This document shows, piece after piece, positions 27,630 to 37,873 of a stretch of DNA of 64,000 bases. Position 1 is the stretch's first letter, and each line of letters opens with the position of its first letter. Under the pieces are notes generated by a model. The model made no database searches and had not been told where the DNA came from. It saw only the letters and a program-made list of their open reading frames with translations. The stretch covers positions 1-64,000 of the forward strand of contig NZ_FOKB01000002.1 of NCBI RefSeq assembly GCF_900111895.1, given 5' to 3'. The DNA is from Pseudomonas simiae. Lineage in GTDB: Bacteria; Pseudomonadota; Gammaproteobacteria; Pseudomonadales; Pseudomonadaceae. A program made the position numbers and the translations under genes.

Positions 27630-28949
27630 TCACAGCACCGCAATTGGATATTCGACAATCACCCGAACTTCTTCCAAGTCCGACTCAAATGCACTTGAGC
27701 GCACCGTCGCCTGGCGCAGTCGCAACGACAAATCTTTCAAACGGCCCGCCTGCACCACATAGCGGGCTTCGATATCCCGTTCCCAGCGGCGCTGATCGGT
27801 AAGCGGATTGCCGGCCCCATCACGGCGCATGTACACCGCGTTGGCGTTGCTGTAGTCAGCGCCGGAGCCTCTGCCGTAGCGGGTCATGAATGACAGGCCG
27901 GGAATGCCGAAGGCCTGCATGTCGAGGTCGTAGCGCACCATCCATGAGCGCTCCTTGGGCGAGTTGAAGTCGCTGTACTGGATCGAGTTGTTGAGGAAGA
28001 TCGAGTCCGACTGGCGCAGGTAATCGAAGTCGTCATCGCCGTTGTTGCGCTGGTGCGAGACAGCCAGACTGTGGGCGCCGACTTTCACGCCGAGCCTGGC
28101 GCTCCAGATGTTGTTGTCGAATGCCCCCAGCCGCTTCTTACCTTCGTCCACCGCCTTGTAGTAGCTGAAGTCGCCGAACAGCGAGACCTCGTCATTGAGT
28201 GGATAACGGGCGGCGCTGCCGAAATAGTACTGGTCCCAGGCGTCTTTCAAGCGACTGCTGTAGAGGCTGAAGCTAAGGTTTTTGTTGACGGTGTAGTCAC
28301 CGCCGAAATAGCCGATCCAGGGCGAGTCGACCGGGCCTGCGTAGAAGGTGGCAAACCCCTTGTCCATGCCGCTTTGCGCAGGCTGGCTCATGCCGGTCAA
28401 GCGTCCGCCCTGCAAGCTCAGGCCTTCCAGGCTGGTGTTTTGCGCGGTGACGCCACGAAAGCTTTCGGGCAAGACGCGCGAATCGCCGTAGGCCACGACC
28501 GGGGTCAGCGGGAATACATCGCCGGCTTTGATCACGGTGTCCAGCACACGCAATTTCGCGGCACCCCCGACTTTGCTGTAGTTGTCTTCCGGGTGGTTGC
28601 TGCTGTCCACCGGCAACACGCCGAACGAACCTTTGCCACCGCTGCGACCGGTGCCCGAGTCGAGTTTCACGCCGACCATGGCAAATGCGTCCAGGCCGAA
28701 CCCCACGGTGCCTTGGGTAAAGCCGGATTCGAATCGTCCAATCAATCCCTGCGCCCAGGCTTCTGAATAGCCGTTGCCGGTGGGGCTGGACTGGCCCTTG
28801 CGATCATCGCGATTGAAGTAAAAATTACGTGCCAGCACGTTAACGGTGCTGCCTTCGATAAACCCCTCGGGTGGGTCTTGCGCGGCCACAGCCGTGAAGG
28901 GCAAGGCGGCGCACAGTGAGAGGTGAAGGCTGTAGTGACGGATACGCAT
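27630..28949 (-). CDS. OprD-family outer membrane porin
   Basis: 439-residue substrate-specific porin of the OprD/Occ family with a signal peptide (LHLSLCAALPFTAVAA). The mature start PEGFIEGSTVNVLARNFYFNRD and the C-terminal strand ending in hydrophobic VIVEYPIAVL are family hallmarks. The ATG at 28949 has CAGGAG upstream; longer versions lack a signal. Members take up basic amino acids or small carboxylates. Its place next to czcRS recalls CzcR control of OprD. Confidence 0.9.
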   Translation of the reverse strand: MRIRHYSLHLSLCAALPFTAVAAQDPPEGFIEGSTVNVLARNFYFNRDDRKGQSSPTGNGYSEAWAQGLIGRFESGFTQGTVGFGLDAFAMVGVKLDSGTGRSGGKGSFGVLPVDSSNHPEDNYSKVGGAAKLRVLDTVIKAGDVFPLTPVVAYGDSRVLPESFRGVTAQNTSLEGLSLQGGRLTGMSQPAQSGMDKGFATFYAGPVDSPWIGYFGGDYTVNKNLSFSLYSSRLKDAWDQYYFGSAARYPLNDEVSLFGDFSYYKAVDEGKKRLGAFDNNIWSARLGVKVGAHSLAVSHQRNNGDDDFDYLRQSDSIFLNNSIQYSDFNSPKERSWMVRYDLDMQAFGIPGLSFMTRYGRGSGADYSNANAVYMRRDGAGNPLTDQRRWERDIEARYVVQAGRLKDLSLRLRQATVRSSAFESDLEEVRVIVEYPIAVL

Positions 28950-29174
28950 GGTTCGCTCCTGGTGACTGGCAGTGTTCAGCTTCTTATGGGAGTGGGCGTT
29001 CTTATTGATCTGGCCCGGGCTGATAGTTGCAAACCCTGGATAACGAAGACGTGGCGTGAACATTACAATTATGGAAACTCACCGTTATCTAACAAATAAG
29101 TAATGTTCTGGTGAAGATTGCGTCAGGGTCAGTTGGTTAGTCTCGACACTGAACTTTCAATCGAGGAACTAAGC

Positions 29175-29507
29175 ATGAACGTTTATTCAATCGGCCTGGG
29201 TGTGTTAACGGCAGTCTTGTCTTTTGGTGCCTTGGCTGAAGGCGGGGGCGATCGTACGTTCGCGCTGATGATGGAGCGTAATGAAAAGGCCATGGCCGAC
29301 TACGCCGCCAAAAAGGGCAAGCCGGCACCCGAAGTCCAGGCCTATCGCTATGGCATGAAGCTGGACATTGCCGAGGTGGTCAACGTCACGGCACCGATCC
29401 GCTCGTGCAACACGGTGCCGTCGCGCATGACCTACGAAGACTCCAGCGGCAAGCTCAATACCCTTGAGTATCAAGTGATGGGCGTGTGCCGAAACAATGG
29501 CAGCTGA
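29175..29507 (+). CDS. DUF2790 small periplasmic protein
   Basis: 110-residue protein with a signal peptide ([12 protein letters not shown]) and a mature domain carrying two cysteines ([16 protein letters not shown] and VCRNN), the pattern of DUF2790. GAGGA precedes the ATG at good spacing. Paralogs are frequent in Pseudomonas beside metal-responsive two-component systems, and here it sits near czcRS; function unknown. Confidence 0.85.
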   Translation: MNVYSIGLGVLTAVLSFGALAEGGGDRTFALMMERNEKAMADYAAKKGKPAPEVQAYRYGMKLDIAEVVNVTAPIRSCNTVPSRMTYEDSSGKLNTLEYQVMGVCRNNGS

Positions 29508-29613
29508 TGGAGCTAAAAATATACTCGGGAATGGGGCTAAAGCCCTCTTCAGAAAACACCGGGAGCGCCGATGCAGGTCAGATCCATCTCCCCCATTAGA
29601 TCATCGGTGCCCC

Positions 29614-30930
29614 ATGTTCAACACCCGTTTGAAGCAGGAGCTGGCGGCTCTTCGCGAAGAGTTGTCCAGCTTGAATCAGGTCAAGGAGAGCCTGGAAAGT
29701 GAAATGCTGTGCCTGACGCTGGACGCCGAAGGCCGGGTGGAGTGGGCCAATGCCAACTTCCTGCAGGAACTGGTCTACCAGAGTGGCCAACTGCTTGGGC
29801 GTCCGATCGAAGACTTGGTGCCGGCCCACGTGCGCAAAGACGAGTTCCAGCTGCGCTTCAAGAACGCACTGGTGCGCGGCGAACATTTCGCCGGCACCGT
29901 GCGCTTGGTGGGCGGCAATGGCCAGGAAGTGTGGCTGCGCTCGATTGTGCAGCCAGTGCGCAGTTCCGATGGGCGCATCAAGCATTTCTCGATTTATTCC
30001 AGCGACCTCACTCGCACCATCGAGGCTTCCCGTGAGCATGAAAACCTGATCACCGCGTTGGTGCGTTCCACCGCGGTGATCGAGTTCGACCTTGGTGGCC
30101 ACGTGCTGACGGCGAACGATCGCTTCCTCAGTGGCATGGGCTACAGCCTGGCGCAAATCCAGGGCAAACATCACCGCATGTTCTGCGAGCCGGAGGAATA
30201 CAACAGCACCGAGTACCAGGACTTCTGGAAACGTCTGAACGCCGGTGAGTTCGTCGCGGCGCGCTTCAAACGCGTGGACAGCCATGGCCGTGTGGTCTGG
30301 CTGGAAGCCACCTACAACCCGGTGATGGATGCCACCGACCGGCTGTACAAAGTGGTCAAGTTCGCCACGGTGATCACCGATCAGGTCAACCAGGAACAGG
30401 CGGTTGCCGAGGCGGCAAACATGGCTTACAGCACTTCGTTGCAAACCGATAACAGCGCCCAACGCGGTACGACCGTCGTGACTCAGGCAGTGGATGTGAT
30501 GCGCGACCTGGCCAAGCACATGCAACAGGCTGGCGAAGGCATTGAAGCGCTGAACGCCCAGTCCCAGGTGATCGGCACCATCGTCAATACCATCAGCGGC
30601 ATTGCCGAGCAGACCAACCTGCTGGCGCTCAACGCCGCGATCGAAGCGGCGCGTGCAGGCGAGCAGGGGCGTGGTTTTGCGGTGGTCGCCGATGAGGTGC
30701 GGCAACTGGCCTCGCGTACCAGCAAGGCGACCGAGGAGATTGTGGGCGTGGTCCGTCAGAACCAGGACATGGCCCGCGATGCGGTCAGCCTGATGACCGA
30801 CGGACGCCTGCAAGCCGAGCAAGGCCTGGCTCTGGCGGCCGAAGCGGGCACGGTGATCGTGGAGATCCAGGACGGCGCGCAAAAGGTGGTCAGTGCGGTC
30901 GGGCAGTTCGCCAACCAACTGTCGAGTTGA
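29614..30930 (+). CDS. Soluble PAS-PAS methyl-accepting chemotaxis protein (BdlA-like)
   Basis: 438-residue chemoreceptor without transmembrane helices. An N-terminal coiled coil (1-30) leads into two PAS domains (about 30-145 and 150-270) and a short MCP signalling domain whose hairpin tip is [32 protein letters not shown]. Layout and size resemble BdlA, the P. aeruginosa biofilm-dispersion receptor of about 417 residues. No HAMP is present, so sensing should be cytoplasmic (redox, oxygen or ligand via PAS). A longer upstream reading frame lacks conserved sequence. Confidence 0.85.
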   Translation: MFNTRLKQELAALREELSSLNQVKESLESEMLCLTLDAEGRVEWANANFLQELVYQSGQLLGRPIEDLVPAHVRKDEFQLRFKNALVRGEHFAGTVRLVGGNGQEVWLRSIVQPVRSSDGRIKHFSIYSSDLTRTIEASREHENLITALVRSTAVIEFDLGGHVLTANDRFLSGMGYSLAQIQGKHHRMFCEPEEYNSTEYQDFWKRLNAGEFVAARFKRVDSHGRVVWLEATYNPVMDATDRLYKVVKFATVITDQVNQEQAVAEAANMAYSTSLQTDNSAQRGTTVVTQAVDVMRDLAKHMQQAGEGIEALNAQSQVIGTIVNTISGIAEQTNLLALNAAIEAARAGEQGRGFAVVADEVRQLASRTSKATEEIVGVVRQNQDMARDAVSLMTDGRLQAEQGLALAAEAGTVIVEIQDGAQKVVSAVGQFANQLSS

Positions 30931-30984
30931 GCCCGGGGCTTCGGGTATCGTAGGCGCTTTCTGGCATAAAAGAGTCGACCGTCC

Positions 30985-31572
30985 ATGAGCCCTACCCACC
31001 GTCGCCCCGTTCCGCTGTCCAAAGCCTACCGTTTGCTCAACCATGGCCCGACCGTGCTGGTGAGCGCCGCGCACAACGGCCAGCGCAATATCATGGCGGC
31101 TGCTTGGGCCATGCCGCTGGATTTCGAACCGCCTAAAGTCGCCGTGGTGCTGGACAAGGCCACTTGGACACGTCAATTGCTGGAAGGCGCCGGCACCTTT
31201 GTGCTCCAGGTGCCTTGCGCGGCCCAGGTGGATCTTGTGCAGACGGTCGGCAACACCACCGGCTCCGAGACTGACAAGTTTGCCGCTTACGGCTTGCAAA
31301 CGTTCAAGGGAGAACACACCGAAGCACCGCTGCTGGAAGGTTGTGTGGCGTGGTTGGAATGCCGCCTGCTGCCCGAGCCTCACAACCAGCAGACTTACGA
31401 TCTTTTCCTGGGTGAAGTCGTCGCGGCCTATGCCGACGACCGCGTATTCAGCGACGGCCGGTGGCACTTCGAAGGGCATGATGAACTGCGCACGTTGCAC
31501 CATGTGGCAGGCGGGCATTTCTTGACCATCGGAGGTCAACTCCAGGCTTCGAGCTTGACGCCGCAGGCGTGA
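30985..31572 (+). CDS. Flavin reductase-like domain protein
   Basis: 195-residue protein of the flavin reductase-like, FMN-binding split-barrel family. Typical elements are the N-terminal GPTVLVSAAHNGQRNIMAAAW and the core P-P-K-V-A-V-V-L-D-K. It may reduce flavin or act as an NAD(P)H:flavin oxidoreductase component. It stands alone 54 bases after the chemoreceptor gene, without an oxygenase partner nearby. Confidence 0.85.
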   Translation: MSPTHRRPVPLSKAYRLLNHGPTVLVSAAHNGQRNIMAAAWAMPLDFEPPKVAVVLDKATWTRQLLEGAGTFVLQVPCAAQVDLVQTVGNTTGSETDKFAAYGLQTFKGEHTEAPLLEGCVAWLECRLLPEPHNQQTYDLFLGEVVAAYADDRVFSDGRWHFEGHDELRTLHHVAGGHFLTIGGQLQASSLTPQA

Positions 31573-31746
31573 AACTCACCACTTCGGTGAGTACTGCCGG
31601 TACGGCGGATAGACCAGCGAGATCGTCCGACTGCGCCCGGCGACGGAGGGTGAGCGCATGAACCGCTTCGGCGTCCGGTACTGTTTCCTCGCACTGTTGC
31701 TCTGGCAGGCGCGCTGTTGGCGCTGCGCCCCAAGCGCCCGGCCGGG

Positions 31747-32568
31747 TCACCTGTCCTGGAAACGGTCTGACATTTTTACCCAGCGCGACGGTGGCATGCC
31801 GTAGGTGCTGCGAAACTGCCGGGTCATGTGGCTCTGGTCGGTAAAGCCGGCGGTCATCGCCGCGTCCACCAACGATTGGCCCTGGGCCAGCAGGCTGCGC
31901 ACCAGATCCAACCGACGCATGGTCAGGTAGCGGTAGGGGCTGGTGCCGAACAGCAAGCGAAAATCCCGCGACAAGGCCCAGCGGTCGCGGCCGGCATGGT
32001 TGGCCATTTCATCCAGGGTGATGCTGCGGCCCAGGGCGCTGTGGATAAATTCCCGCGCGCGCTCGGCGGCCACATAGTCGAAGGTCTTGCGGCTGATGAT
32101 GGCGCCCGACACGTTGCTGAGCGCGTGGGCCAGGTCGAACAGGGCGTCCTGTTCCTGCAACGGGTCGATGGGGTTTTCGAGGTTCTGCAGCAGCACTTCG
32201 CTGGTGCGGAACAGCCTCGGATCCGTGGATAAACCGTTAGGGATGAACGGCAACGGCTTGCCGCCGAGAATCTGCTGGATCAGCGACGGCTCGACATAAA
32301 TCATCCGGTACTTGAACCCTTCGTCGCTGCCCGCATGACCGTCGTGGGTCTCATCGGGGTGCAGGACCATGGTGGTGCCGGGCAGGCTGTGGACCATGTC
32401 GCCGCGGTAGTGAAAACTCTGCACACCCATCAGCGTCCGCCCAATGGCATAGGTGTCATGGCGATGCGGGTCGAAGGCGAAGCCGGCAAAATAGGCCTCG
32501 ATACGGTCCAGGCCGCTGGCATGTGGGGCGCGGTGCAGCCAGTCGAGGATGGCAGTGGGTTTGCCCAT
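31747..32568 (-). CDS. AraC-family transcriptional regulator
   Basis: 273-residue regulator with an N-terminal cupin-like sensing domain (HRHDTYAIG, HPDETHDG) and C-terminal double helix-turn-helix of the AraC/XylS type, including AMTAGFTDQSHMTRQFRSTYGMPPSRW. It is divergent from the LysE-type exporter gene and may control it; the shared gap is 141 bases. The effector may be an amino acid, an inference from context only. Confidence 0.9.
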   Translation of the reverse strand: MGKPTAILDWLHRAPHASGLDRIEAYFAGFAFDPHRHDTYAIGRTLMGVQSFHYRGDMVHSLPGTTMVLHPDETHDGHAGSDEGFKYRMIYVEPSLIQQILGGKPLPFIPNGLSTDPRLFRTSEVLLQNLENPIDPLQEQDALFDLAHALSNVSGAIISRKTFDYVAAERAREFIHSALGRSITLDEMANHAGRDRWALSRDFRLLFGTSPYRYLTMRRLDLVRSLLAQGQSLVDAAMTAGFTDQSHMTRQFRSTYGMPPSRWVKMSDRFQDR

Positions 32569-32709
32569 GGTGGCGTGTCACAAAAAAGAGAGGGAAGTAC
32601 GTTAACCCAGTCTGGCTCGGATTGTCTGCCGAGGTCTTGTACGATTGTGCAGGGTGTGGGCGAGGCCTATGATTGCTGTTCGTGCCTTGCACTGATGGAG
32701 CGGCCTCTC

Positions 32710-33348
32710 ATGGATTTTTCCAACCCCGCCTACCTGGCGCCCCTGGTTTCGCTGGCCCTGCTGTGGACGGTGGCAGTGGTGACGCCCGGCCCCAACTTTT
32801 TCAACACGGCGCAATTGGCCGCCAGTTGTTCGCGCCGCCATGGCGTGGTGGCATCGGCCGGCGTGGCGACGGGTACCATCCTGTGGGGACTGGCCGGAGG
32901 CCTGGGGATCAAGTCCTTGTTTACCGCTGCGCCGATGCTGTACCTGGCGTTCAAGATCATGGGTGGCTGCTACTTGATCTACCTCGGGTTGAAGCTGTTC
33001 AAGCGCTCGGCACCGGCCATGGGCCAGGGCATGCTGTCGGCTGAGGCACGGCGCTCGTTGTTTTCCGCATGGCGACTGGGCCTGCTGGGCAACTTGTCCA
33101 ACCCCAAGGCGGCGCTGTTTGTGGCCACCATCTTCGCGTCCACCATGCCGCCGTCTCCCTCGCCGATGCTGCTGACCCTGGCGGTAATCACCATGGCCAC
33201 CTTGTCGTTCAGCTGGTATTCGTGTGTGGCCCTGGTGTTTTCCAGTCAGCGCATGGCCGACCTTTACAGCCGTTCACGCAAATGGCTCGACCGCTTTGCC
33301 GGGGGCTGCTACCTGTTGTTCGGTGCACATCTGGTAGCGAATCGCTGA
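32710..33348 (+). CDS. LysE/RhtB-family amino acid exporter
   Basis: 212-residue membrane protein with about six helices and the LysE motif TPGPNFF near the N-terminus, followed by GVATGTILWG. Such proteins export amino acids or homoserine lactones. The ATG at 32710 is preceded by GGAG at nine bases; another ATG five codons earlier has no binding site. Divergent AraC-family gene upstream is the likely regulator. Confidence 0.87.
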   Translation: MDFSNPAYLAPLVSLALLWTVAVVTPGPNFFNTAQLAASCSRRHGVVASAGVATGTILWGLAGGLGIKSLFTAAPMLYLAFKIMGGCYLIYLGLKLFKRSAPAMGQGMLSAEARRSLFSAWRLGLLGNLSNPKAALFVATIFASTMPPSPSPMLLTLAVITMATLSFSWYSCVALVFSSQRMADLYSRSRKWLDRFAGGCYLLFGAHLVANR

Positions 33349-33392
33349 CCACACGTGGTAAGAAGCCTTACTTTCAACAGTGAGGCCGGTTC

Positions 33393-34487
33393 ATGAGCAA
33401 GGTGCGGGTAGGTATTATTTTTGGTGGCCGGTCGGCCGAGCATGAAGTCTCGTTGCAGTCGGCGCGCAACATTGTTGATGCGCTGGATCGCTCCCGTTTC
33501 GAGCCGGTGCTGATCGGCATCGACAAGGCCGGCCACTGGCACCTCAACGACACATCGAATTTCCTGCTCAACCAGGAAAACCCGGCCCTGATCGCCCTCA
33601 ACCAGTCCAACCGCGAGCTGGCGGTCGTGCCCGGCAAGGCCAACCAGCAACTGGTGGAAACTTCGGGCACGGGCCTGCTGGAGCATGTGGATGTGATCTT
33701 CCCCATTGTCCACGGCACCCTCGGCGAAGACGGTTGCCTGCAAGGCCTGTTGCGCATGGCGGACTTGCCTTTCGTCGGCTCCGACGTGCTCGGCTCGGCC
33801 GTGTGCATGGACAAGGACATCAGCAAGCGCTTGCTGCGCGATGCTGGCATTGCGGTCACCCCGTTCATCACCCTGACCCGTAGCAACGCGGCACGTACGT
33901 CGTTTGAGGCTGCGGTGAACAAGCTCGGCCTGCCGATGTTCGTTAAACCCGCGAACCAGGGTTCCTCGGTAGGCGTGAGTAAAGTCGGCGATGAAGCCGA
34001 GTACCACGCGGCCGTCGAACTGGCCCTGGGTTTTGATGAAAAGGTGTTGGTTGAATCCGCCGTAAAAGGTCGTGAAATCGAATGCGCCGTGCTCGGCAAT
34101 GAAAACCCCATCGCCAGTGGTTGTGGGGAGATCGTGGTGAGCAGCGGTTTCTATTCCTACGACAGCAAGTACATTGACGACCAGGCTGCCCAGGTGGTGG
34201 TGCCGGCCGATATCAGCCAGGAAGCCAGCGAGCGCATTCGCGGGTTGGCCATCGAGGCGTTCGAGGTGCTGGGCTGTTCCGGTCTGGCACGGGTCGACGT
34301 GTTCCTAACCGACGACGGTGAAGTGCTGATCAACGAAATCAACTCACTGCCCGGCTTCACCCGCATCAGCATGTACCCCAAGTTGTGGCAGGCGGCGGGC
34401 ATGAGCTACAGCGAGCTGGTGAGCCGGTTGATCGAGCTGGCATTGGAGCGGCATGCGGGGCGTAAGGGGTTGAAGATCAGTCGGTGA
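33393..34487 (+). CDS. ddlA: D-alanine--D-alanine ligase A
   Basis: 364-residue ATP-grasp ligase joining two D-alanines for peptidoglycan. The N-terminal [27 protein letters not shown], the ATP-grasp [13 protein letters not shown] and the C-terminal [11 protein letters not shown] are DdlA hallmarks; length fits DdlA rather than the shorter DdlB. Its 3' end overlaps the convergent pgeF gene by 11 bases. As a stand-alone copy outside the mra/fts cluster it is probably the second ligase of the genome. Confidence 0.93.
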   Translation: MSKVRVGIIFGGRSAEHEVSLQSARNIVDALDRSRFEPVLIGIDKAGHWHLNDTSNFLLNQENPALIALNQSNRELAVVPGKANQQLVETSGTGLLEHVDVIFPIVHGTLGEDGCLQGLLRMADLPFVGSDVLGSAVCMDKDISKRLLRDAGIAVTPFITLTRSNAARTSFEAAVNKLGLPMFVKPANQGSSVGVSKVGDEAEYHAAVELALGFDEKVLVESAVKGREIECAVLGNENPIASGCGEIVVSSGFYSYDSKYIDDQAAQVVVPADISQEASERIRGLAIEAFEVLGCSGLARVDVFLTDDGEVLINEINSLPGFTRISMYPKLWQAAGMSYSELVSRLIELALERHAGRKGLKISR

Positions 34488-35202
34488 GACGAGCAATCCA
34501 CGAATAGATCAACGTCTTCTGTTCCTCCGGGTTATGCGTCCTTCGGCGATAGCTGGCAAAGGTGGGAGAGGTGCAGTAAGTGCACACCTTACTCACCTCG
34601 ATCTGCTCCCGCCGGATGCCGGCTGCTTGCAGCAACATCACCCCATAGCCACTCAAATCTAACCACGCACTTCCCGCTTGCCTGGCGTGGGGTGGTGCAA
34701 TTTCAGGTGGCAGCAACGGCGCGGGCTGCGCGGCGCTCCACGGCGCTCGCCCGTTCAACCACAAGTGCCCCTGATCCGCCTGGAACTGTGTGATAAACCC
34801 CTCGCTCACCTCATAGCAGCATGGCTTGATCGACGGTCCGATCGCCACCCGCAACTGGTCGACGGCAATGCCTTCATCAGCAAAACGCTGCACGGCGTTA
34901 GCTACAATCCCGCCTTGCAAGCCTTTCCACCCGCCATGGACGGCCGCTACCTTCTCGCCGTTTGTGGCGGCGATGAGAATGGGCAGGCAATCGGCCGTGA
35001 TCACCGCGATGGGGTGGGGCTCGCCGGTATATACCCCATCCGCCTCCACCGTATTGGGCACCGCGCCGGCTTGCCATTCAATCACTGAGGCGCTGTGCAT
35101 TTGCTTGCAGATGAACACCGCTTCCGGGCGCAGCGGATCATCGATCGAACAAAAACCGTGGTCGATGCCGGGGATGGCGCCTAGGTTGTCTGCTTGCTGC
35201 AC
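34477..35202 (-). CDS. pgeF: PgeF/YfiH-family protein (laccase-like purine nucleosidase or editing factor)
   Basis: 241-residue copper/zinc-site protein of the YfiH family, known as polyphenol oxidase, purine nucleoside phosphorylase or peptidoglycan editing factor. Metal-site motifs are visible: [28 protein letters not shown] and the C-terminal [14 protein letters not shown]. The start is GTG at 35202 with GGAG eleven bases ahead. It lies 26 bases downstream of the gamma-glutamyltransferase gene's stop and reads divergently from no partner, so it may have its own promoter. Confidence 0.85.
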   Translation of the reverse strand: MQQADNLGAIPGIDHGFCSIDDPLRPEAVFICKQMHSASVIEWQAGAVPNTVEADGVYTGEPHPIAVITADCLPILIAATNGEKVAAVHGGWKGLQGGIVANAVQRFADEGIAVDQLRVAIGPSIKPCCYEVSEGFITQFQADQGHLWLNGRAPWSAAQPAPLLPPEIAPPHARQAGSAWLDLSGYGVMLLQAAGIRREQIEVSKVCTYCTSPTFASYRRRTHNPEEQKTLIYSWIARLTD

Positions 35203-35227
35203 GGGCGTTTCTCCGTTGAATGATTAA

Positions 35228-37057
35228 TCAGTCGCCGACCGCTTCGCCTTCACGCCGAGGGTCGGCGCCGCCGCTCAGCGACACCTTGCCCTGGGCATCC
35301 CGGGTGAGGACGATGGCCTGGATGCCGCTGGTCATATCGATCTCGCTCAGCGCATGGCCTTTGTCCTTGAGGGCCTGTTTCAGCGCGGGGCTGAACAGGC
35401 CGCTTTCCAGTTCGGTCGCGCCATTGCGGCTGCCGAAGTTGGGCAAGCTGATGGCGGCTTGCGGATCGAGTTTCCAGTCGAGCATCGCCACCAGGGACTT
35501 GCTCACGTACTCGATGATTTGTGAGCCACCGGGGGAGCCGACCGTGGCCAGTAACTCGCCGCTCTTGCGGTCGAACACCAGGGTCGGCGCCATGGCCGAA
35601 CGCGGGCGTTTACCCGGCTCGACGCGGTTGGCCACGGGCTGGCCGTTTTCCTCGGGGATAAACGAAAAGTCGGTCATCTGGTTGTTGAGCAGGAAGCCCT
35701 GGACCATGACATGGGCGCCAAACGCCGCTTCCACCGTGGTGGTCATCGACACGGCGCCGCCGAGGTCATCCACCGCCACCACTTGCGATGTGGAAATGCG
35801 CAGCGGCGATCGATCCGGTGCGTAGGCCACCTGGATGCCCGCCGGCACGCCCGGCTTGGCGATGCCCATGCTGCGCGCGCCGATCAGGGCGGCACGTTTT
35901 GCCAGGTAATCCGGCGCGACAAGGCCCGCCACCGGCACCGGGACGAAGTCCGCGTCGGCGACGTAGAGGCCACGATCGGCAAAGGCCAGGCGTCCGGCTT
36001 CGGCCAACAGGTGCACGGCTTCGGGGGTTGGCTCGAGGCCAGCGGGCGACGGGCTTTTCAGCGGTTGCATCGCTGCGATGGCCAGGGCAGGATCGCGGGC
36101 TTCCAGCGCCTGCAAGGTGCCGAGGATTTGTGCGATGGCGACGCCGCCCGAGGATGGCGGCGGCATGCCGCAGACTTTCCATTGTTTGTAATCAGTGCAC
36201 AGCGGCGTGCGTTCCTTGGCGGTGTAGCCCTTGAGGTCCGCCTGGGACAGGCTGCCGGCGTTGCGATGGCCCTGCACCTTGCGTGCGATCTCATCGGCAA
36301 TCGGCCCTTGGTACAGCGCATCCGGCCCTTCCTTGGCGATGCGTTTGAACACATCGGCCAGCGCCGGGTTTTTCAACAGGGTACCGGTGGCTTTGGGTGT
36401 GCCATCGGCGTTCAGGAAGTACGCCGCCATGTCCGGCGATTGCGCGATATAGCGGTCGGCCGCGATCAGGCTGTGCAGGCGTGGAGAAATGGCAAAACCC
36501 TGTTCCGCCAACCGGATCGCCGGCTCGAACAGCTCGGCCCATTGCAGATGACCGGTCTTCTTGTGCGCCATTTCGAGCGCACGCAATACCCCAGGGGTGC
36601 CGACCGAGCGTCCGCCGATCTGCGCTTCCGGAAATGCCATCGGCTTGCCGTCAGCCCTCAGGAACAACTGCTGCGTCGCCCCGGCCGGAGCGGTTTCTCG
36701 GCCGTCATAGGCGTGCACCTTTTTCCCGTCCCAGAGCATGATGAACGCGCCACCGCCGATGCCGGAAGACTGCGGCTCCACCAGGGTCAACACCGCCTGC
36801 ATCGCAATCGCCGCATCGATCGCCGAACCGCCCTTGCGCAGCATTTCGCGCCCGGCCTCGGCCGCCAGCGGGTTGGCGGCCGCTGCCATATGACGCTTGG
36901 CCTGTTGGGTGGTGAGGTCGGTGCGATAGCCTGAACCCAGCTCCGGTGCCGGTGGCGGTTCGTTGACAGAGGTGTTGCATGCAGCCAGGGCAAGGGCTGC
37001 GGCAATCACCGACAGTTGACGGCGGGAAATCGAAAACACGCGCTGAACTCCGTTCAT
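35228..37057 (-). CDS. ggt: Gamma-glutamyltransferase, lipoprotein type
   Basis: 609-residue Ntn-hydrolase that cleaves or transfers gamma-glutamyl groups such as that of glutathione. The N-terminal signal ends in a lipobox LAAC, so it is probably membrane-anchored in the periplasm. The autoprocessing Thr is seen in ISTSQVVAVD, where a Thr-Ser pair replaces the usual Thr-Thr. It is followed by the conserved GFLLNNQMTDFSF, while SSGIGGGAFIM lies in the large subunit. The ATG at 37057 starts just before the signal; a GTG ten codons earlier is possible. Confidence 0.92.
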   Translation of the reverse strand: MNGVQRVFSISRRQLSVIAAALALAACNTSVNEPPPAPELGSGYRTDLTTQQAKRHMAAAANPLAAEAGREMLRKGGSAIDAAIAMQAVLTLVEPQSSGIGGGAFIMLWDGKKVHAYDGRETAPAGATQQLFLRADGKPMAFPEAQIGGRSVGTPGVLRALEMAHKKTGHLQWAELFEPAIRLAEQGFAISPRLHSLIAADRYIAQSPDMAAYFLNADGTPKATGTLLKNPALADVFKRIAKEGPDALYQGPIADEIARKVQGHRNAGSLSQADLKGYTAKERTPLCTDYKQWKVCGMPPPSSGGVAIAQILGTLQALEARDPALAIAAMQPLKSPSPAGLEPTPEAVHLLAEAGRLAFADRGLYVADADFVPVPVAGLVAPDYLAKRAALIGARSMGIAKPGVPAGIQVAYAPDRSPLRISTSQVVAVDDLGGAVSMTTTVEAAFGAHVMVQGFLLNNQMTDFSFIPEENGQPVANRVEPGKRPRSAMAPTLVFDRKSGELLATVGSPGGSQIIEYVSKSLVAMLDWKLDPQAAISLPNFGSRNGATELESGLFSPALKQALKDKGHALSEIDMTSGIQAIVLTRDAQGKVSLSGGADPRREGEAVGD

Positions 37058-37093
37058 TTTGAGAATGATCTGTTGTCCTTGGGGCACTGCTTT

Positions 37094-37873
37094 TTACAGG
37101 TAAATCGTACCTTGCAGGTAGAGCACGGCATGGCCGGAAATGATCACGCGGTCACCCTTGAGTTCGCAGCGCAGCTGGCCGCGGCGCGTTCCGCCTTGCT
37201 CCGCTGTCATGCTCGACTTGCCCAAGCGTTCGGCCCAGAACGGCGCCAGTGACGTATGGGCCGAGCCGGTGACCGGGTCTTCATTCACGCCCACGTTGGG
37301 CCCGAACCAGCGGGAGATAAAATCGAACCGTGCGCTTTTGGCGGTCACTGCAATCCCGCGTTTCGGCAAACCCTTGAGGTGGGCGAAATCCGGTTTCAGT
37401 GCGGCGACTTGCGCTTCGTCTTCCAGCAACACGATGTAGTCATCGGTGCTGAACACTTCGGCCTGTTCAATGCCCAGCGCGCTCAACATTCCATCGGGTG
37501 GCTCACAAGGCTGGGGTTGCTTGGCCGGGAAGTCCATTGCCAACTCGTCACCGTTACGCGTGACCCGCAGTTCGCCACTGCGTGTCGCAAAGCGCAACAC
37601 TTCAGGCGCATCCCCCAGCAGGTGAATCAACACCCAGGCCGCCGCAAGTGTGGCGTGGCCGCACAGGTCCACTTCGACCTCCGGGGTAAACCAGCGCAAC
37701 TCGTAGAACTCGCCACGGGGTACGAAGTAGGCGGTTTCGGAGAGGTTGTTTTCCGCTGCGATGTTTTGCAGTTGCTCATCGCTGAGCCACTCGGTCAGCG
37801 GGCACACCGCAGCCGGGTTGCCGCCAAAGACCGATTGACTGAAAGCGTCGACTTGAAAGATATCCAGTTTCAT
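37094..37873 (-). CDS. PhzF-family isomerase/epimerase
   Basis: 259-residue protein of the PhzF phenazine-biosynthesis-like family, with the hallmark start QVDAFSQSVFGGNPAAVCPL, the catalytic Glu in NNLSETAYF, DLCGHATLAAAWVL and DPVTGSAHTSLAPFW. Most such genes outside phz operons act on unknown small metabolites. The ATG at 37873 has GGAG at eight bases. No phenazine genes are nearby. It is the last ordinary gene before the T3SS-linked region. Confidence 0.87.
   Translation of the reverse strand: MKLDIFQVDAFSQSVFGGNPAAVCPLTEWLSDEQLQNIAAENNLSETAYFVPRGEFYELRWFTPEVEVDLCGHATLAAAWVLIHLLGDAPEVLRFATRSGELRVTRNGDELAMDFPAKQPQPCEPPDGMLSALGIEQAEVFSTDDYIVLLEDEAQVAALKPDFAHLKGLPKRGIAVTAKSARFDFISRWFGPNVGVNEDPVTGSAHTSLAPFWAERLGKSSMTAEQGGTRRGQLRCELKGDRVIISGHAVLYLQGTIYL

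Noticed and set aside
29596..31539. 647-codon open frame on the minus strand opposite the chemoreceptor and flavin reductase genes
   Set aside because: It spans two well-supported genes on the other strand, its protein is rich in His, Arg and Gln as expected of a shadow frame in GC-rich codons, and has no recognisable domain.
35711..36934. 407-codon plus-strand frame opposite ggt
   Set aside because: The minus strand encodes a complete gamma-glutamyltransferase; this frame has no domain.
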